The notes: a model not told the origin generated them from the sequence alone. A stretch of 64,000 nucleotides of DNA from G963692885 sp964658655 (GCA_964658655.1 CAZZZL010000009.1:79529-143528); one strand, 5' to 3'; numbered from the stretch's first letter, positions 28,391-37,979 are shown. Numbers and translations: made by a program.

Positions 28391-29724
28391 TGCGCGACGA
28401 GACTCCCCTTCGACTCAGTCACAGACTTTCCGCTGGACGTACTGAGCGCCTGTTCAATGTCAGCAAGAATGTCTCTGATATCTTCGATACCAACCGAGAG
28501 CCTTACCAACTCGGGCGTCACGCCAGTCGATTGCTGTTCCTCCGGGGTCAGTTGCTGATGTGTGGTCGAAGCCGGATGAATGACCAGTGACTTGGCATCA
28601 CCAATATTCGCCAACAGAGAAAACAGCTTGAGCGAATTGATGAATGCCTTACCCGCTTCGTATCCTCCATTGATACCAAAGGTGACCAGACCACTCTGGC
28701 CCGTGGGCAGATATTTCTGTGCACGCGCATGATACCTGCCCTTTGCCAATCCGGGATAATTTACCCAGGCAACACCGGGATGCTCTGCCAGATAGTTCGC
28801 AACCGCGAGAGCATTCTGTGAATGCCTCTCCATGCGCAGGTGCAGTGTCTCCACCCCCTGCAGAAGCAGGAACGCATTGAATGGTGAGAGTGCCGCGCCT
28901 GTGTCGCGCAGGCCCTGCACGCGCGCCTTCAGGATGAAAGCCAGCGGTCCGAACGCAGCCGTGTAGGAAATCCCATGATACGAAGGATCCGGCGCGGAAA
29001 AATCCGCAAACCTGCCAGAGGCTTTCCAATCGAATCTGCCGGCATCGATAATAACGCCGCCGATCGATGTTCCATGTCCGCCAATATATTTCGTCGCCGA
29101 CTCGACTACGATATCCGCGCCCCATTCGATCGGTCGCGCCAGTGCAGGCGACGCACTCGTGTTGTCGATGATCAGCGGCAGTCCATGCTCATGCGCGATC
29201 GACGCGAGCGTCTCGATATCGGCAATATCCAGCTTGGGATTACCCAGCGTTTCGGTGTAGATTGCTCGTGTCTTTTCATTGATGCCTGCTCGAATACCAT
29301 CAAAATCATCTGCATCTGCAAAGCGCACGGTGATGCCGTATTTGGGCAGCGTGTAGTGGAAAAGGTTGTAAGTGCCCCCGTAGAGCGACGTGGTTGAAAT
29401 GATTTCATCGCCGGCGCTCGCGAGGGTTGTGATCGCCAGCGTCTCCGCGGCCTGGCCGCTGGCTGTCGCCAGTGCTGCGGCCCCTCCTTCGAGCGCAGCA
29501 ATCCGCTTCTCGAAAACATCGGTCGTGGGATTCATGATGCGTGTATATATATTCCCGAACTCCTGCAGTCCGAACAATCGCGCAGCATGATCGGCGTCCT
29601 GAAAAACATAAGAGGTCGTCTGGTAGATCGGCACCGCGCGCGCGCCGGTCGTCGGATCGGGTACCTGCCCACCATGTACTGCAATTGTCGCCAGTTGTTG
29701 CTTGCTGCTCGCATCGTCTGCCAT
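28387..29724 (-). CDS. metY: O-acetylhomoserine sulfhydrylase (aminocarboxypropyltransferase)
   Basis: From the ATG at 29724 the protein is 445 residues; AGGAG lies eight bases upstream. It is a Cys/Met-metabolism PLP enzyme with the cofactor Lys in VVESATKYIGGHGTSIGG, and the family start TIAVHGGQVPDPTTGARAVP. Its length (about 430-450) and the ending YEAGKAFINSLKLFS fit O-acetylhomoserine sulfhydrylases, not cystathionine gamma-synthases. It makes homocysteine from O-acetylhomoserine and sulfide. It is followed by metX with a four-base overlap. The frame stays open upstream through a terminator-like leader, which I regard as untranslated in this frame. Confidence 0.92.
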   Translation of the reverse strand: MADDASSKQQLATIAVHGGQVPDPTTGARAVPIYQTTSYVFQDADHAARLFGLQEFGNIYTRIMNPTTDVFEKRIAALEGGAAALATASGQAAETLAITTLASAGDEIISTTSLYGGTYNLFHYTLPKYGITVRFADADDFDGIRAGINEKTRAIYTETLGNPKLDIADIETLASIAHEHGLPLIIDNTSASPALARPIEWGADIVVESATKYIGGHGTSIGGVIIDAGRFDWKASGRFADFSAPDPSYHGISYTAAFGPLAFILKARVQGLRDTGAALSPFNAFLLLQGVETLHLRMERHSQNALAVANYLAEHPGVAWVNYPGLAKGRYHARAQKYLPTGQSGLVTFGINGGYEAGKAFINSLKLFSLLANIGDAKSLVIHPASTTHQQLTPEEQQSTGVTPELVRLSVGIEDIRDILADIEQALSTSSGKSVTESKGSLVAQ

Positions 29725-29763
29725 ACGTTGCTCCTGTACCTCAAAATAGAAATCACAAATGAC

Positions 29764-29850
29764 AAAAGCCCGTGGGAAACATCGCCACGGGCCAGGATTC
29801 ATGCTGTACGTCGCTTCTAGGGAAGTCGCGCTTCTGCATGACACTGGCCC
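29764..29850 (-). promoter_or_regulatory. Attenuator-like leader of the metY-metX-DUF1684 operon
   Basis: Forty bases before metY, a perfect 8-bp stem (29785-29792 with 29768-29775) followed by a U-run forms an intrinsic terminator inside the leader. One arm overlaps gggccag at 29789-29795 (+), which can pair instead with ctggccc at 29844-29850, a competing antiterminator. Two exclusive folds before a Met operon suggest regulation by premature termination. The bases do not match the SAM-I or SAM-II consensus I know, so the signal is unknown. Confidence 0.55.
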
Positions 29851-29858
29851 ATACACAT
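29817..29858 (-). CDS. Possible 13-codon leader peptide with two Met and two Cys
   Basis: Inside the metY leader a minus-strand ATG opens a frame MCMGQCHAEARLP before a TAG. Two Met and two Cys codons in the first six would suit ribosome-mediated attenuation for sulfur amino acids, and its sequence overlaps the distal arm of the competing hairpin. No ribosome binding site is visible and short frames of this kind arise by chance, so this is only a candidate. Confidence 0.2.
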   Translation of the reverse strand: MCMGQCHAEARLP

Positions 29859-29988
29859 ACAACAGTGCATCAATACGAAGCGGGCAGGCGCAGAAGCGAA
29901 GATCATGGAGGCAAGTATTGACGAATCATGTCAACAAAGCAAGGGGACACAAGTCTCAAGCGTCGAAAATTCCGGTCCCGGAGGACAC

Positions 29989-30014
29989 AAAAGCCCTGCC
30001 AGGGCAGGGCTTTC
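29989..30014. terminator. Intrinsic terminator after glnA
   Basis: An 11-bp perfect stem (29990-30000 with 30003-30013) and a 2-base loop, with a run of T on the minus-strand exit side. It ends the glutamine synthetase transcript before the metY leader. Confidence 0.85.
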
Positions 30015-30040
30015 TATGGTTGACACTTACATAGTCTGAC

Positions 30041-31471
30041 TTAGAACTGGTTCCACAGATATTGGTTATAGACATCATGATGGAACTGCACTTCAGGTCC
30101 CTTCACGATCGTGCCCAGCAGCCGCGCACAGCGATCCGCAGACGCCTGCTTTAGATCTGCATAGCGTCCCTTCACATCCTCACCCAGCAGCTTGGTTGTC
30201 CAGGGAGCTGAACGGAAATTTTCAAGTGCGGTGTAAATGTTGTCCGGCAGATACCGCTCGGCCTGTCGCAGGTTCGCGATCTTCGCCGTCTCTCCGTCCA
30301 GACCAGTTTTGAAGATGGAGTACAGCACCATGTAAGGATTCGCGTCCGGCCCGACCGAACGAACCTCGATACGCGAACTCTTCTCATTGCCCAGCGGGAT
30401 GCGAACCATCGATCCGCGGTCGACAGCCGAAGCCTTGATCTGGTTCGGTGCCTCAAAGTGGGGATCGAGGCGGCGATAAGCATTCACGCTCGCATTCAAC
30501 AGCAGGCAGATGTCATTGCCATGCGTCAGAACACGATCCACAAATTGCCACGCAAATGGGCTTAGCTTCTCTTCGCCATTCGGGTCCCAGCAAAGATTCT
30601 TGCCTTCCTTGCTGATCGAAAGATTGGTGTGCATGCCACTGCCATTCACGCCAACTACAGGCTTCGGCAGGAACGACGCCGTCATACCCATCGCTGTCGC
30701 TACCTGTCGACAAATCAGCTTGTAGAGCTGGATCTGATCAGCCGCGGCAACCACTTCCCCATAGGTGTAGTTGATCTCGAATTGCGAAGGCGCAACTTCA
30801 GGATGGTCCTTCTCATTCTCGAAGCCCATCGCGCGCTGCACTTCAGCCGCCGTATCGATGAAAGTGCGCAGAGGATCACCAGGCAGCGAGTGATAGTAGC
30901 CGCCGGTGTTTACATAATTGAACTCGCCTGTCTTATAGAAGGTCTTCTCGGCGTCTTCGCCTTCAAACAGAAAACCTTCAATCTCATTCGCAGCATTGAG
31001 CGTGTAGCCATTCTTGCTGAACTGCTCTTCCGAGAAAGTCTTCAGCAGACCGCGAACGTCCGCACCGTAAGGGGCTCCGCTCTTGTCGATCACCTCGCCG
31101 AAAACCAGCACCTTTCCTTCACCAAAGAAATCCGCAGGCACCCAGTAAAATGCTGCCCAATCAATGCCAAGCCGCAGATCGCTTTCGCGCTGCGCAGTAA
31201 AGCCGCGAATCGATGAGCCATCAAACGTCAGGTTGTCCCAGCTCTTCAGCAGGAACTTTTTGTCGTAGTCCAGCATGTGCAGCCGGCCTTCAAGATCACT
31301 GAACAGCACCGTGACCGCCTTGATGCCTTTCGTATCGGTCAGATACTTCAGCCGCTCCTCGCGGATCTTGTCGATGGCGACGCGATTCTTCCGCTGCTCT
31401 TTCGCCTTGAGATTAAGTTCTTCGAGCTCCTCGTACGGAAGTTCCAGAAAACTGCGCAGTTCGTTCGACAT
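30041..31471 (-). CDS. glnA: Glutamine synthetase
   Basis: From the ATG at 31471 the protein is 476 residues, preceded by GAGGAG at good spacing. It has a charged N-terminal helix (about 15-45), then the beta-grasp motif LTFDGSSIRGF, the ATP/metal region VAPSQFEINY and LPKPVVGVNGSGMHTN, and NEKSSRIEVRSVGPDANPY. The Glu flap and Arg residues needed to form glutamine from glutamate, ammonia and ATP appear intact. The long N-terminal helix and lack of a clear adenylylation motif suggest a lineage other than the enterobacterial type I enzyme. Monocistronic, with its own terminator. Confidence 0.9.
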   Translation of the reverse strand: MSNELRSFLELPYEELEELNLKAKEQRKNRVAIDKIREERLKYLTDTKGIKAVTVLFSDLEGRLHMLDYDKKFLLKSWDNLTFDGSSIRGFTAQRESDLRLGIDWAAFYWVPADFFGEGKVLVFGEVIDKSGAPYGADVRGLLKTFSEEQFSKNGYTLNAANEIEGFLFEGEDAEKTFYKTGEFNYVNTGGYYHSLPGDPLRTFIDTAAEVQRAMGFENEKDHPEVAPSQFEINYTYGEVVAAADQIQLYKLICRQVATAMGMTASFLPKPVVGVNGSGMHTNLSISKEGKNLCWDPNGEEKLSPFAWQFVDRVLTHGNDICLLLNASVNAYRRLDPHFEAPNQIKASAVDRGSMVRIPLGNEKSSRIEVRSVGPDANPYMVLYSIFKTGLDGETAKIANLRQAERYLPDNIYTALENFRSAPWTTKLLGEDVKGRYADLKQASADRCARLLGTIVKGPEVQFHHDVYNQYLWNQF

Positions 31472-31614
31472 CGTTCTCCTCAGCAACTCTAAAATGGCTT
31501 GCCGCGAACTCGACGTGGAGTGGGGCGTTCCCAACAGCATAAATGTTCAAGGGGCAGATGCCATAAGGAATCGCTAAAGAAGACCGAAGCCGCACCCTCA
31601 ACGGGCTGCGTAGG

Positions 31615-32817
31615 CTACGAATGGCAGAGCGCCGGCAGCTCGCACTCGAGTAGCAACGGCCGGTACGCCGCGCACACCTTCTCGAAAACAGTATCCCAGG
31701 ACGCGCCCAGAGCGTAGTTGCGGGCATTCACCCCCATCGCCGCTTGACGGCTCTCGTCAATCATCAGCGCGGCTATCGCGTCCGTAAAACCCTGGTCCGG
31801 CCGCACAAAACCCGTGATCCCATCTTCGACAATGGTGCACGGGCCGCCCTCATCCGTCACCACGGCCGGCACACCCGAAGCCAGGGCCTCCAGCACCACG
31901 TTGCCGAAGGTGTCGGTGTGCGACGGAAAGACCAGTACATCCATTCCGGCGTAGGCTTGCGCGAGCGCGTCACCCCGCAGCACACCCGCAAATTCCGCCT
32001 GCGGCAGCTCCCGCGTCAGTGTTTCCAGCTCGGCGCCCTGGCCAACAATCAGGAAGCGAAAATTGCGAATGTCGCGCGTCAGCAACTGCCTGCCAATGTC
32101 AATCAGCAGCATCACATTCTTTTCGATGGATAGGCGCCCGACAAAGCCGAGCACGAACGTATCGTCACCAACCACTCGCTGCCGCCGCCCCGGCGCGAAG
32201 CGTTTCGTATCCACGCCACGCTGCATCAGCTCGCAACGGCGGCCCGTCGCCTTCTCGAGCAGCCTGCATAGTTCTGGATTGGGAGCAAACAGCAGGCGCG
32301 CCGAACGATAAAAGCCAGCCGTTACGAACAAGGCCGCCTTCTCTACCCAGGCGGCCAGCCCGGCGCCCCAGCTCAAGGGCAGCCAGCGCTGGAGCCAGTG
32401 GATACGCCGCCCCGCATACTGGTGCAGATTGGTATGCCACGACGCTACGAGGGGCACGCCCATCCAGTGCGCCAGCGCTGCCCCGATCATGCCAATTTCG
32501 CTCGGCCCCGTCACATGGATCACAGTCGGTCGAAACGCCCGCAGCGCGCGTACGATCGCCGGCAGATGACGCACAAATCCAACATCAAACCGCAGGTCTT
32601 TTTCGAGAGCGAACGAGAACCTTCCACGCGCTAGCTCCAACGAAGCCACAGTACCGTCTGACACATATGACGGGTCCCGCACTCCGGCACGCACGCAGAG
32701 AAATGGAAGCCCCGTCCGGCGCGCATACGCTTCAAAATTCCTGCTGGTATGGGCTACTCCATTCACTTCATGGAACGAGTCAGGGAAGTAGGCGACTCGT
32801 AGCTGCGTCTCAGGCAT
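31615..32817 (-). CDS. GT4-family glycosyltransferase
   Basis: A 400-residue GT-B fold transferase without signal peptide. The N-terminal domain starts YFPDSFHEVNGVAHTSRNF, as in group 1 glycosyltransferases of the PimB/GumH type. The C-terminal nucleotide-sugar domain contains GRLSIEKNVMLLIDI and the E-rich donor motif FPSHTDTFGNVVLEALASG. It should transfer a sugar from a nucleotide donor to a lipid or glycan at the inner membrane; donor and acceptor are not predictable. It lies 143 bases upstream of the glnA start on the same strand, without obvious functional link. No clear ribosome binding site before the ATG. Confidence 0.85.
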   Translation of the reverse strand: MPETQLRVAYFPDSFHEVNGVAHTSRNFEAYARRTGLPFLCVRAGVRDPSYVSDGTVASLELARGRFSFALEKDLRFDVGFVRHLPAIVRALRAFRPTVIHVTGPSEIGMIGAALAHWMGVPLVASWHTNLHQYAGRRIHWLQRWLPLSWGAGLAAWVEKAALFVTAGFYRSARLLFAPNPELCRLLEKATGRRCELMQRGVDTKRFAPGRRQRVVGDDTFVLGFVGRLSIEKNVMLLIDIGRQLLTRDIRNFRFLIVGQGAELETLTRELPQAEFAGVLRGDALAQAYAGMDVLVFPSHTDTFGNVVLEALASGVPAVVTDEGGPCTIVEDGITGFVRPDQGFTDAIAALMIDESRQAAMGVNARNYALGASWDTVFEKVCAAYRPLLLECELPALCHS

Positions 32818-33069
32818 GGCAAAAGTCTACGCTCGTCTCGTGAATACATTGTCTCAATGTAAAACAGTGGCTGGGCTCACATCGAAGTCCTGCCTCAAAG
32901 AGCAATCTTCGCAGGTTACCTGACTTACTGCTTGGCACGTCAAACAGTTACCTCCCGGGCAGCTAAGCAATTCCGCTTGGAGCGAGCCAACCTGAAGCTA
33001 AGTCAGGCCATCCATGTTGAGGACATCGAAAGAAGCGCGGAATTTACTCATGCCGCGAGGAGAGAAAGA
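32818..33069. other. Intergenic region between the GT4 and DUF3309 genes
   Basis: 252 bases between divergent genes. The DUF3309 frame is open back to 32932, but the upstream residues are polar and unlike the family. Only the GAGGAG at 33057-33062 is a recognisable signal. Confidence 0.35.
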
Positions 33070-33213
33070 ATGCTCATCGTACTTATCATCCTGCTGCTCG
33101 TATTTGGTTTCGGCGGTTACCGCATGGGGCCCGGCCTCGGTTATTACGGCGGCGGCGGCATCAGTCTTATTCTGCTGATTGTCATCATCCTGCTCTTACT
33201 AAGAGTTATCTAG
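33070..33213 (+). CDS. DUF3309 small membrane protein
   Basis: A 47-residue hydrophobic protein beginning MLIVLIILLLVFGFGG and ending LLIVIILLLLRVI, with a Gly/Tyr-rich centre. The layout of two short hydrophobic stretches joined by a glycine-rich turn is that of the DUF3309 family, whose function is unknown. GAGGAG seven bases before the ATG fixes the start; 46 extra codons upstream in frame are not family-like. A very strong terminator follows. Confidence 0.75.
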   Translation: MLIVLIILLLVFGFGGYRMGPGLGYYGGGGISLILLIVIILLLLRVI

Positions 33214-33232
33214 AGTTTTCCCGCGAAGACAA

Positions 33233-33269
33233 AAAGCAATGGCCGGAGAGTATCTCCGGCCATTGCTTT
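33233..33269. terminator. Very strong bidirectional intrinsic terminator
   Basis: A perfect 17-bp stem (33233-33249 with 33253-33269) with a 3-base loop, A-rich on the left and T-rich on the right. It separates the converging DUF3309 and aconitase genes. Confidence 0.92.
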
Positions 33270-33288
33270 ATCCAGTCAGTAACAAGCT

Positions 33289-36129
33289 TCAATTCGAAGC
33301 TAATTGCCGCAAAACATACTGCAGGATTCCACCGTTCTCGTAATAGAGAACTTCCTGTGGCGTATCGATTCTTACAGTCGCCGAAATCTGCTTCGAAGTT
33401 CCGTCAGCCGCCTTCGCCGTCACCTGAAGCGTCTTGCCGTTCGCGAACTTAGATTTCAGCATCGCGGCAAGTCCCGCAAAATCGAACGCCTCTTCGCCTG
33501 TCAATCCCAGTGATTCGACACTTTCCCCATCCGTAAACTGCAGCGGAAGAATGCCCATTCCCACCAGGTTTGAACGATGAATCCGCTCGAAGCTTTCCGC
33601 AATCACTGCGCGAACGCCCAGCAGCTTCGGACCCTTCGCAGCCCAGTCGCGCGATGACCCCGAACCATATTCCTTACCGGCAAGGATCACCAGCGGCACA
33701 CCGCGCTCTGCGTATTTGACCGACGCGTCGAAGATCGACATCCCCTCGCCTTCCGGCAGCAGGCGCGTCACGCCGCCTTCTGTTCCAGGAGCGAGCTTGT
33801 TCTTCAACCGGACATTCGCAAAAGTGCCGCGCACCATCACCTCATGGTTGCCGCGCCGCGAACCATAACTGTTAAAGTCGCCCGTCTTCACACCATGCTC
33901 CGACAGATACTTACCCGCCGGCCCATTTGTCTTGATGGAACCGGCCGGCGAAATGTGATCAGTCGTTACCGAATCGCCCAGCACCGCCAGTACACGCGCT
34001 CCGGCAATATCCTTCACCGGCTCAGCTACGCGCGGCATTCCTTCGAAATAGGGTGCCTTGCGGATATAAGTCGAATCTGGCTCCCACTGGTACACATCGC
34101 CCGTCGGAAATTTCAGATGCTGCCAGCTCTCATCGCCATCTGTAACAGTGGCGTACTCTTTTTTGAATCCTTCTGAGCTGACCGCCTGCGCAATCGCATC
34201 CGACACTTCCTTCTGGCTCGGCCATATGTCTTTCAACATCACCGGCTTGCCGTCTTTGCCGGTGCTGATGGGCTCGGCGTCAAAGTTATGGTCAATCTTC
34301 CCGGCGAGCGCATAAGCAATCACCAGCGGCGGCGACATTAAATAATTAGCCCGCACGTCCGAGTTAATACGACCCTCGAAATTACGGTTACCGCTCAGCA
34401 CCGACACCGCGACCAATCCATGATCTTCAACTGCTTTCGAAACATCTGAAGGCAGCGGTCCCGAGTTACCAATACACGTCGTGCATCCATAACCCACCAC
34501 ATTGAACCGCAGCTTGTCGAGATACGGCAGCAGGCCGGCCTTGGTGTAATAATCCGTCACCACGCGTGAGCCCGGCGCAAGCGAAGTCTTTACCCACGGC
34601 GGCACCGTCAGCCCCTTTTCCACTGCCTTCTTCGCGAGCAGACCAGCAGCCATCATCACTGAAGGGTTCGAAGTATTGGTGCAGCTCGTAATCGCAGCAA
34701 TCACTACCGAACCATGATCAAGGTAGTGCTCGACATTTACGCCGAACCGGGCCTTGACCGTCTCCTGCGCAGCGACTGGAAGAGCAGAAGTATCGCCCAC
34801 CAGGTGGCCATCCTTGCCCGGCTCGGCATGCGCTTCGGTAGAGGTCGCCACGCCTGTCGCCGACATGTGGCCGCCCTCGCCCTCCCAGCGCTGCGCCTGG
34901 CGCTCGGGATTGCGATTGCCGTTCGGCCCCATCAGGCTCGGCAGTTGTTTATGGAAGCTCGCGCCCGCCTCACTCAGCAGCACGCGGTCCTGCGGTCTCT
35001 TTGGCCCTGCGACGCTTGGCTGCACCGTCGTAAGATCGAGCGCGATCGTCTGCGTATAGACCGCCTCCTGCGCATCGGCAGAGTGAAAGAGGCCCTGCTC
35101 CTTGTAGTAAGCCTCGACCAGTGCGATCTGTTCCTCACTGCGTCCCGTCAGGCGCAGATAACGCAGCGTCTCGTTGTCAACCGGGAAGATGCCGCAGGTC
35201 GCACCATACTCCGGCGCCATGTTCGCAATCGTCGCGCGATCAGCCAGCGACAACTCGGCGATTCCCGCACCATAAAACTCTACAAATTTGCCGACGACGC
35301 CCAGCTTGCGCAGCATCTCCGTTACCGTCAGCACCAGGTCGGTCGCAGTCGCGCCTTCCTTCAGCTTGCCCGTCAGTTTGAACCCGACCACCTGCGGTAC
35401 CAGCATGGAAACAGGCTGGCCCAGCATCGCCGCCTCAGCCTCGATCCCGCCAACGCCCCAGCCCAGCACGCCCAGGCCGTTAATCATCGTGGTATGAGAA
35501 TCTGTGCCGACCAGCGTATCCGGATAGGCCCGCAACACCCCGCCGACCTCCGTCGTGAACACGCCGCGAGCCAGGTACTCGAGATTCACCTGGTGGCAGA
35601 TACCCATCCCCGGCGGCACCGCTGAAAAATTCCGGAAGGCCGACTGGCCCCATTTCAAGAAAGCGTAACGCTCACGGTTACGATCAAACTCCAGCATTGA
35701 ATTGATCAGGTAGGAATTATTCGTGCCGTACTCATCCACCTGCACTGAATGGTCAATCACCAGCTCAGCCGGCTGCAGCGGGTTGATTTTCTCCGGATCA
35801 CCACCCAGCACCTTCATCGCATCGCGCATGGCAGCCAAATCGACAATCGCCGGCACACCGGTAAAGTCCTGCATCAGCACGCGAGCCGGCATGAAGGCGA
35901 TCTCACGGTCGGGCGTCGCTGCCGCATCCCACTTCGCCAGGAATTCGATATCGGCCGCCGTCACACTCTTGCCGTCTTCCTGCCGCAGCAGGTTTTCAAG
36001 CAGGATGCGGAGCGAATACGGCAGCGTGGCAAGCGACACACCCGCCTTGCCATCAAGCGCTTTCAGCCGGAAAATCTCGTACGTCCTGCCGCCAACCTGC
36101 AGCGCGCCTTTACTCTGAAAACTGTTCAT
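33289..36129 (-). CDS. acnA: Aconitate hydratase
   Basis: A 946-residue aconitase of the AcnA/IRP type. Cluster-ligating cysteines are in ITSCTNTSNPS and VGYGCTTCIGNSGPLP, the substrate-site histidines in VGTDSHTTMINGLG, and the swivel domain in GDFNSYGSRRGNHEVM with EYGSGSSRDWAAKGP. It interconverts citrate and isocitrate in the TCA cycle using a 4Fe-4S cluster. About 40 residues longer than E. coli AcnA; the extra lies around 400-440 (NPERQAQRWEGEGGHM). The ATG follows AAGGGATTGGA. Single gene. Confidence 0.95.
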   Translation of the reverse strand: MNSFQSKGALQVGGRTYEIFRLKALDGKAGVSLATLPYSLRILLENLLRQEDGKSVTAADIEFLAKWDAAATPDREIAFMPARVLMQDFTGVPAIVDLAAMRDAMKVLGGDPEKINPLQPAELVIDHSVQVDEYGTNNSYLINSMLEFDRNRERYAFLKWGQSAFRNFSAVPPGMGICHQVNLEYLARGVFTTEVGGVLRAYPDTLVGTDSHTTMINGLGVLGWGVGGIEAEAAMLGQPVSMLVPQVVGFKLTGKLKEGATATDLVLTVTEMLRKLGVVGKFVEFYGAGIAELSLADRATIANMAPEYGATCGIFPVDNETLRYLRLTGRSEEQIALVEAYYKEQGLFHSADAQEAVYTQTIALDLTTVQPSVAGPKRPQDRVLLSEAGASFHKQLPSLMGPNGNRNPERQAQRWEGEGGHMSATGVATSTEAHAEPGKDGHLVGDTSALPVAAQETVKARFGVNVEHYLDHGSVVIAAITSCTNTSNPSVMMAAGLLAKKAVEKGLTVPPWVKTSLAPGSRVVTDYYTKAGLLPYLDKLRFNVVGYGCTTCIGNSGPLPSDVSKAVEDHGLVAVSVLSGNRNFEGRINSDVRANYLMSPPLVIAYALAGKIDHNFDAEPISTGKDGKPVMLKDIWPSQKEVSDAIAQAVSSEGFKKEYATVTDGDESWQHLKFPTGDVYQWEPDSTYIRKAPYFEGMPRVAEPVKDIAGARVLAVLGDSVTTDHISPAGSIKTNGPAGKYLSEHGVKTGDFNSYGSRRGNHEVMVRGTFANVRLKNKLAPGTEGGVTRLLPEGEGMSIFDASVKYAERGVPLVILAGKEYGSGSSRDWAAKGPKLLGVRAVIAESFERIHRSNLVGMGILPLQFTDGESVESLGLTGEEAFDFAGLAAMLKSKFANGKTLQVTAKAADGTSKQISATVRIDTPQEVLYYENGGILQYVLRQLASN

Positions 36130-36506
36130 TCCAATCCCTTTCCTGCGCGGATCATCGCGCGCTCAACCACCGACGGCCAACAGACCGCCTCCCGTCCACG
36201 GCACAAAAAGAAGCCGCAGCATCAGCAGATTGAATTTAAAGGAAAATGGCTAAGCGCGCCCACGATCATGGCGGCCGCGTCGAAACCGCCTCACGGCAGG
36301 CATCGCCGGTAATTCGACAACGGAAGGACGTTCGTCGTGGGCCAGGCTCATAGGGAGCAGAGGGATCATCTCGACCTGTATTTTACCGCGTCCAGCCCCC
36401 TTAAGCCATGCCGTTGTGAGCGCACACACACCGCCAAAAAATGACTGGCACGCCGCTCGGCGCGCAGCGTACACTCGCGACACCCTGGACGCCTCTGGAT
36501 ACTGCC
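36130..36506. other. Divergent intergenic region between acnA and the FecR-domain gene
   Basis: 377 bases holding promoters for both directions. The FecR frame is open back to 36441, but those codons precede the signal peptide and are not used in my model. No operator or riboswitch recognised. Confidence 0.35.
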
Positions 36507-37979
36507 ATGAATACGAATACCGGAACCCGCTTTCGCCACCTAGCCGCAGCTGCCGTCGGCCTCCTTCTCATCGCCACATTGCATGCCCAGGTACCGGACG
36601 CGCCATCCACCGAACCGGAGGCAAGCCCTGCAGCCGCGGGCGTTCGTATCGTGCGCCTCAGCGAGAGCCGCGGCGAAGTCAAAATGGATCGAAATGTCGG
36701 CCATGGCTTCGAAGCTGCCTTCCAGAATCTGCCCATCGTGCAGGGCGCAAAGCTAAAGACAGATCAGGGTGTGGCAGAGGTGGAGTTTGAGGACAACAGT
36801 ACTCTTCGCCTGACTCCAGATGCCGTCGTCGAGTTTTCAAAACTCTCCCGCGATGCTTCGGGCAACACCGTTACCAGTGTCAATGTGCTCCACGGCACCG
36901 TCTATGCCAGCCTTTCGGACGCCCACACGAATACCTTTCTGATCAGCTCTGCGCATGGCAGCCTGGCACTCGCACCGTCCACGCATATGCAGTTCCGCAC
37001 CGGCGCGGCTGACAGCGCCCTGGCAGTTTACAAAGGCAGCGTGCAGGCGCAGGTCGGCTCCAGTCTGATGACCGTCGACCAGAAGAAGACACTCAACTTT
37101 GGCCCCGCAGGCGTCGTTCAGCCTCAACTGGTCAGCCATATTGAAAAAGGCGCCTATGACGACTGGGACAAAACATCTGTCGACTATCACAAGCGCTACA
37201 TGAATTCGTTCCAGACCAGCGGTAATGCCTACGGTTCCGTCTCCGGTGTGAGCTCCGGTCTCAGCGATCTCAACTACTACGGCAGCTTCTCTGACATTGG
37301 TGGCTGCGGCAACCTGTGGCGCCCCTACTTTACTGATGCCAGCTTCGATCCCTACGCCAACGGCGTATATGCCCAGTACGCCGGCGGCTACTCCTGGGTT
37401 TCGCCTTATCCCTGGGGCTGGCTGCCGTATCACTCAGGAAGCTGGCAGTATTGCCAGGGAGGCGGCGGTGGCTGGGGCTGGAGTCCCGGCAGCACCTACG
37501 TCGGCCTGGCCAACACCCGCATGCCGATCAAGCCAAAGCAGGGCCCGGTCCGCGTAGGTCCACCGCACCCGCCCGTTCTTGGGTCTGCCTCGCTGGTTCC
37601 GATACAGAGGCAGCCGGTCGTCGTCTCGAAACTCGGGAAGAATGACAGCTTTGTCTTCGCCAAAGGTTCGGCCGGCATAGGGATTCCCCGCCAGACCTTC
37701 GGCAACCTGCAGCATGCTGCGCTACACGCCGAGCAGCATGGATCGGCTTCGGCCAGTATCCCCTGGTCAAGGGCTGAGTCGACCGGCTTCGCCTCGTCCG
37801 GCAACAATCGCAGCCTCGCCTCTAATAACAGCCGCAGCACGGTATCAACAGGTCGCAGTGCCGGCGCTGCCGCTCCCAGCTTCTCGAGCGCGTCCAGTGC
37901 AGCCGGATCCAGCCACTCCTCAGGAGGCTTCGGCGGCGGAAGCGCCGCCAGCGCAGGCGGAGGCGCCAGCCACCACTAA
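36507..37979 (+). CDS. Secreted FecR-domain protein with Ser/Gly-rich C-terminus
   Basis: From the ATG at 36507 the protein is 490 residues with a signal peptide (LLLIATLHAQ). A FecR domain occupies about 40-190 (LSESRGEVKMDRN, VEFEDNSTLRLTPDAVVEFS, VNVLHGTVYASL). A Tyr/Trp/Gly-rich segment follows (near 270-330, NLWRPYFTDASFDPYANGVY and YPWGWLPYHSGSWQY), as in acidobacterial DUF6600-type proteins. The tail is a low-complexity Ser/Ala/Gly stretch ending GGGASHH. True FecR couples an outer-membrane receptor to a sigma factor, but no sigma factor is near and there is no membrane anchor, so a structural or envelope role is more likely. Confidence 0.8.
   Translation: MNTNTGTRFRHLAAAAVGLLLIATLHAQVPDAPSTEPEASPAAAGVRIVRLSESRGEVKMDRNVGHGFEAAFQNLPIVQGAKLKTDQGVAEVEFEDNSTLRLTPDAVVEFSKLSRDASGNTVTSVNVLHGTVYASLSDAHTNTFLISSAHGSLALAPSTHMQFRTGAADSALAVYKGSVQAQVGSSLMTVDQKKTLNFGPAGVVQPQLVSHIEKGAYDDWDKTSVDYHKRYMNSFQTSGNAYGSVSGVSSGLSDLNYYGSFSDIGGCGNLWRPYFTDASFDPYANGVYAQYAGGYSWVSPYPWGWLPYHSGSWQYCQGGGGGWGWSPGSTYVGLANTRMPIKPKQGPVRVGPPHPPVLGSASLVPIQRQPVVVSKLGKNDSFVFAKGSAGIGIPRQTFGNLQHAALHAEQHGSASASIPWSRAESTGFASSGNNRSLASNNSRSTVSTGRSAGAAAPSFSSASSAAGSSHSSGGFGGGSAASAGGGASHH

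Noticed and set aside
29764..29860. SAM-I or SAM-II riboswitch before metY
   Set aside because: The leader lacks the conserved core sequences of those classes that I could check by eye; I kept only the terminator/antiterminator observation.
32932..33069. N-terminal extension of the DUF3309 protein
   Set aside because: The extra residues are polar and unlike the family, and a strong ribosome binding site precedes the internal ATG.
36507..37979. Classical FecR anti-sigma regulator
   Set aside because: The protein is secreted with no membrane helix and no sigma factor or FecA-type receptor nearby; only the FecR-fold domain is shared.
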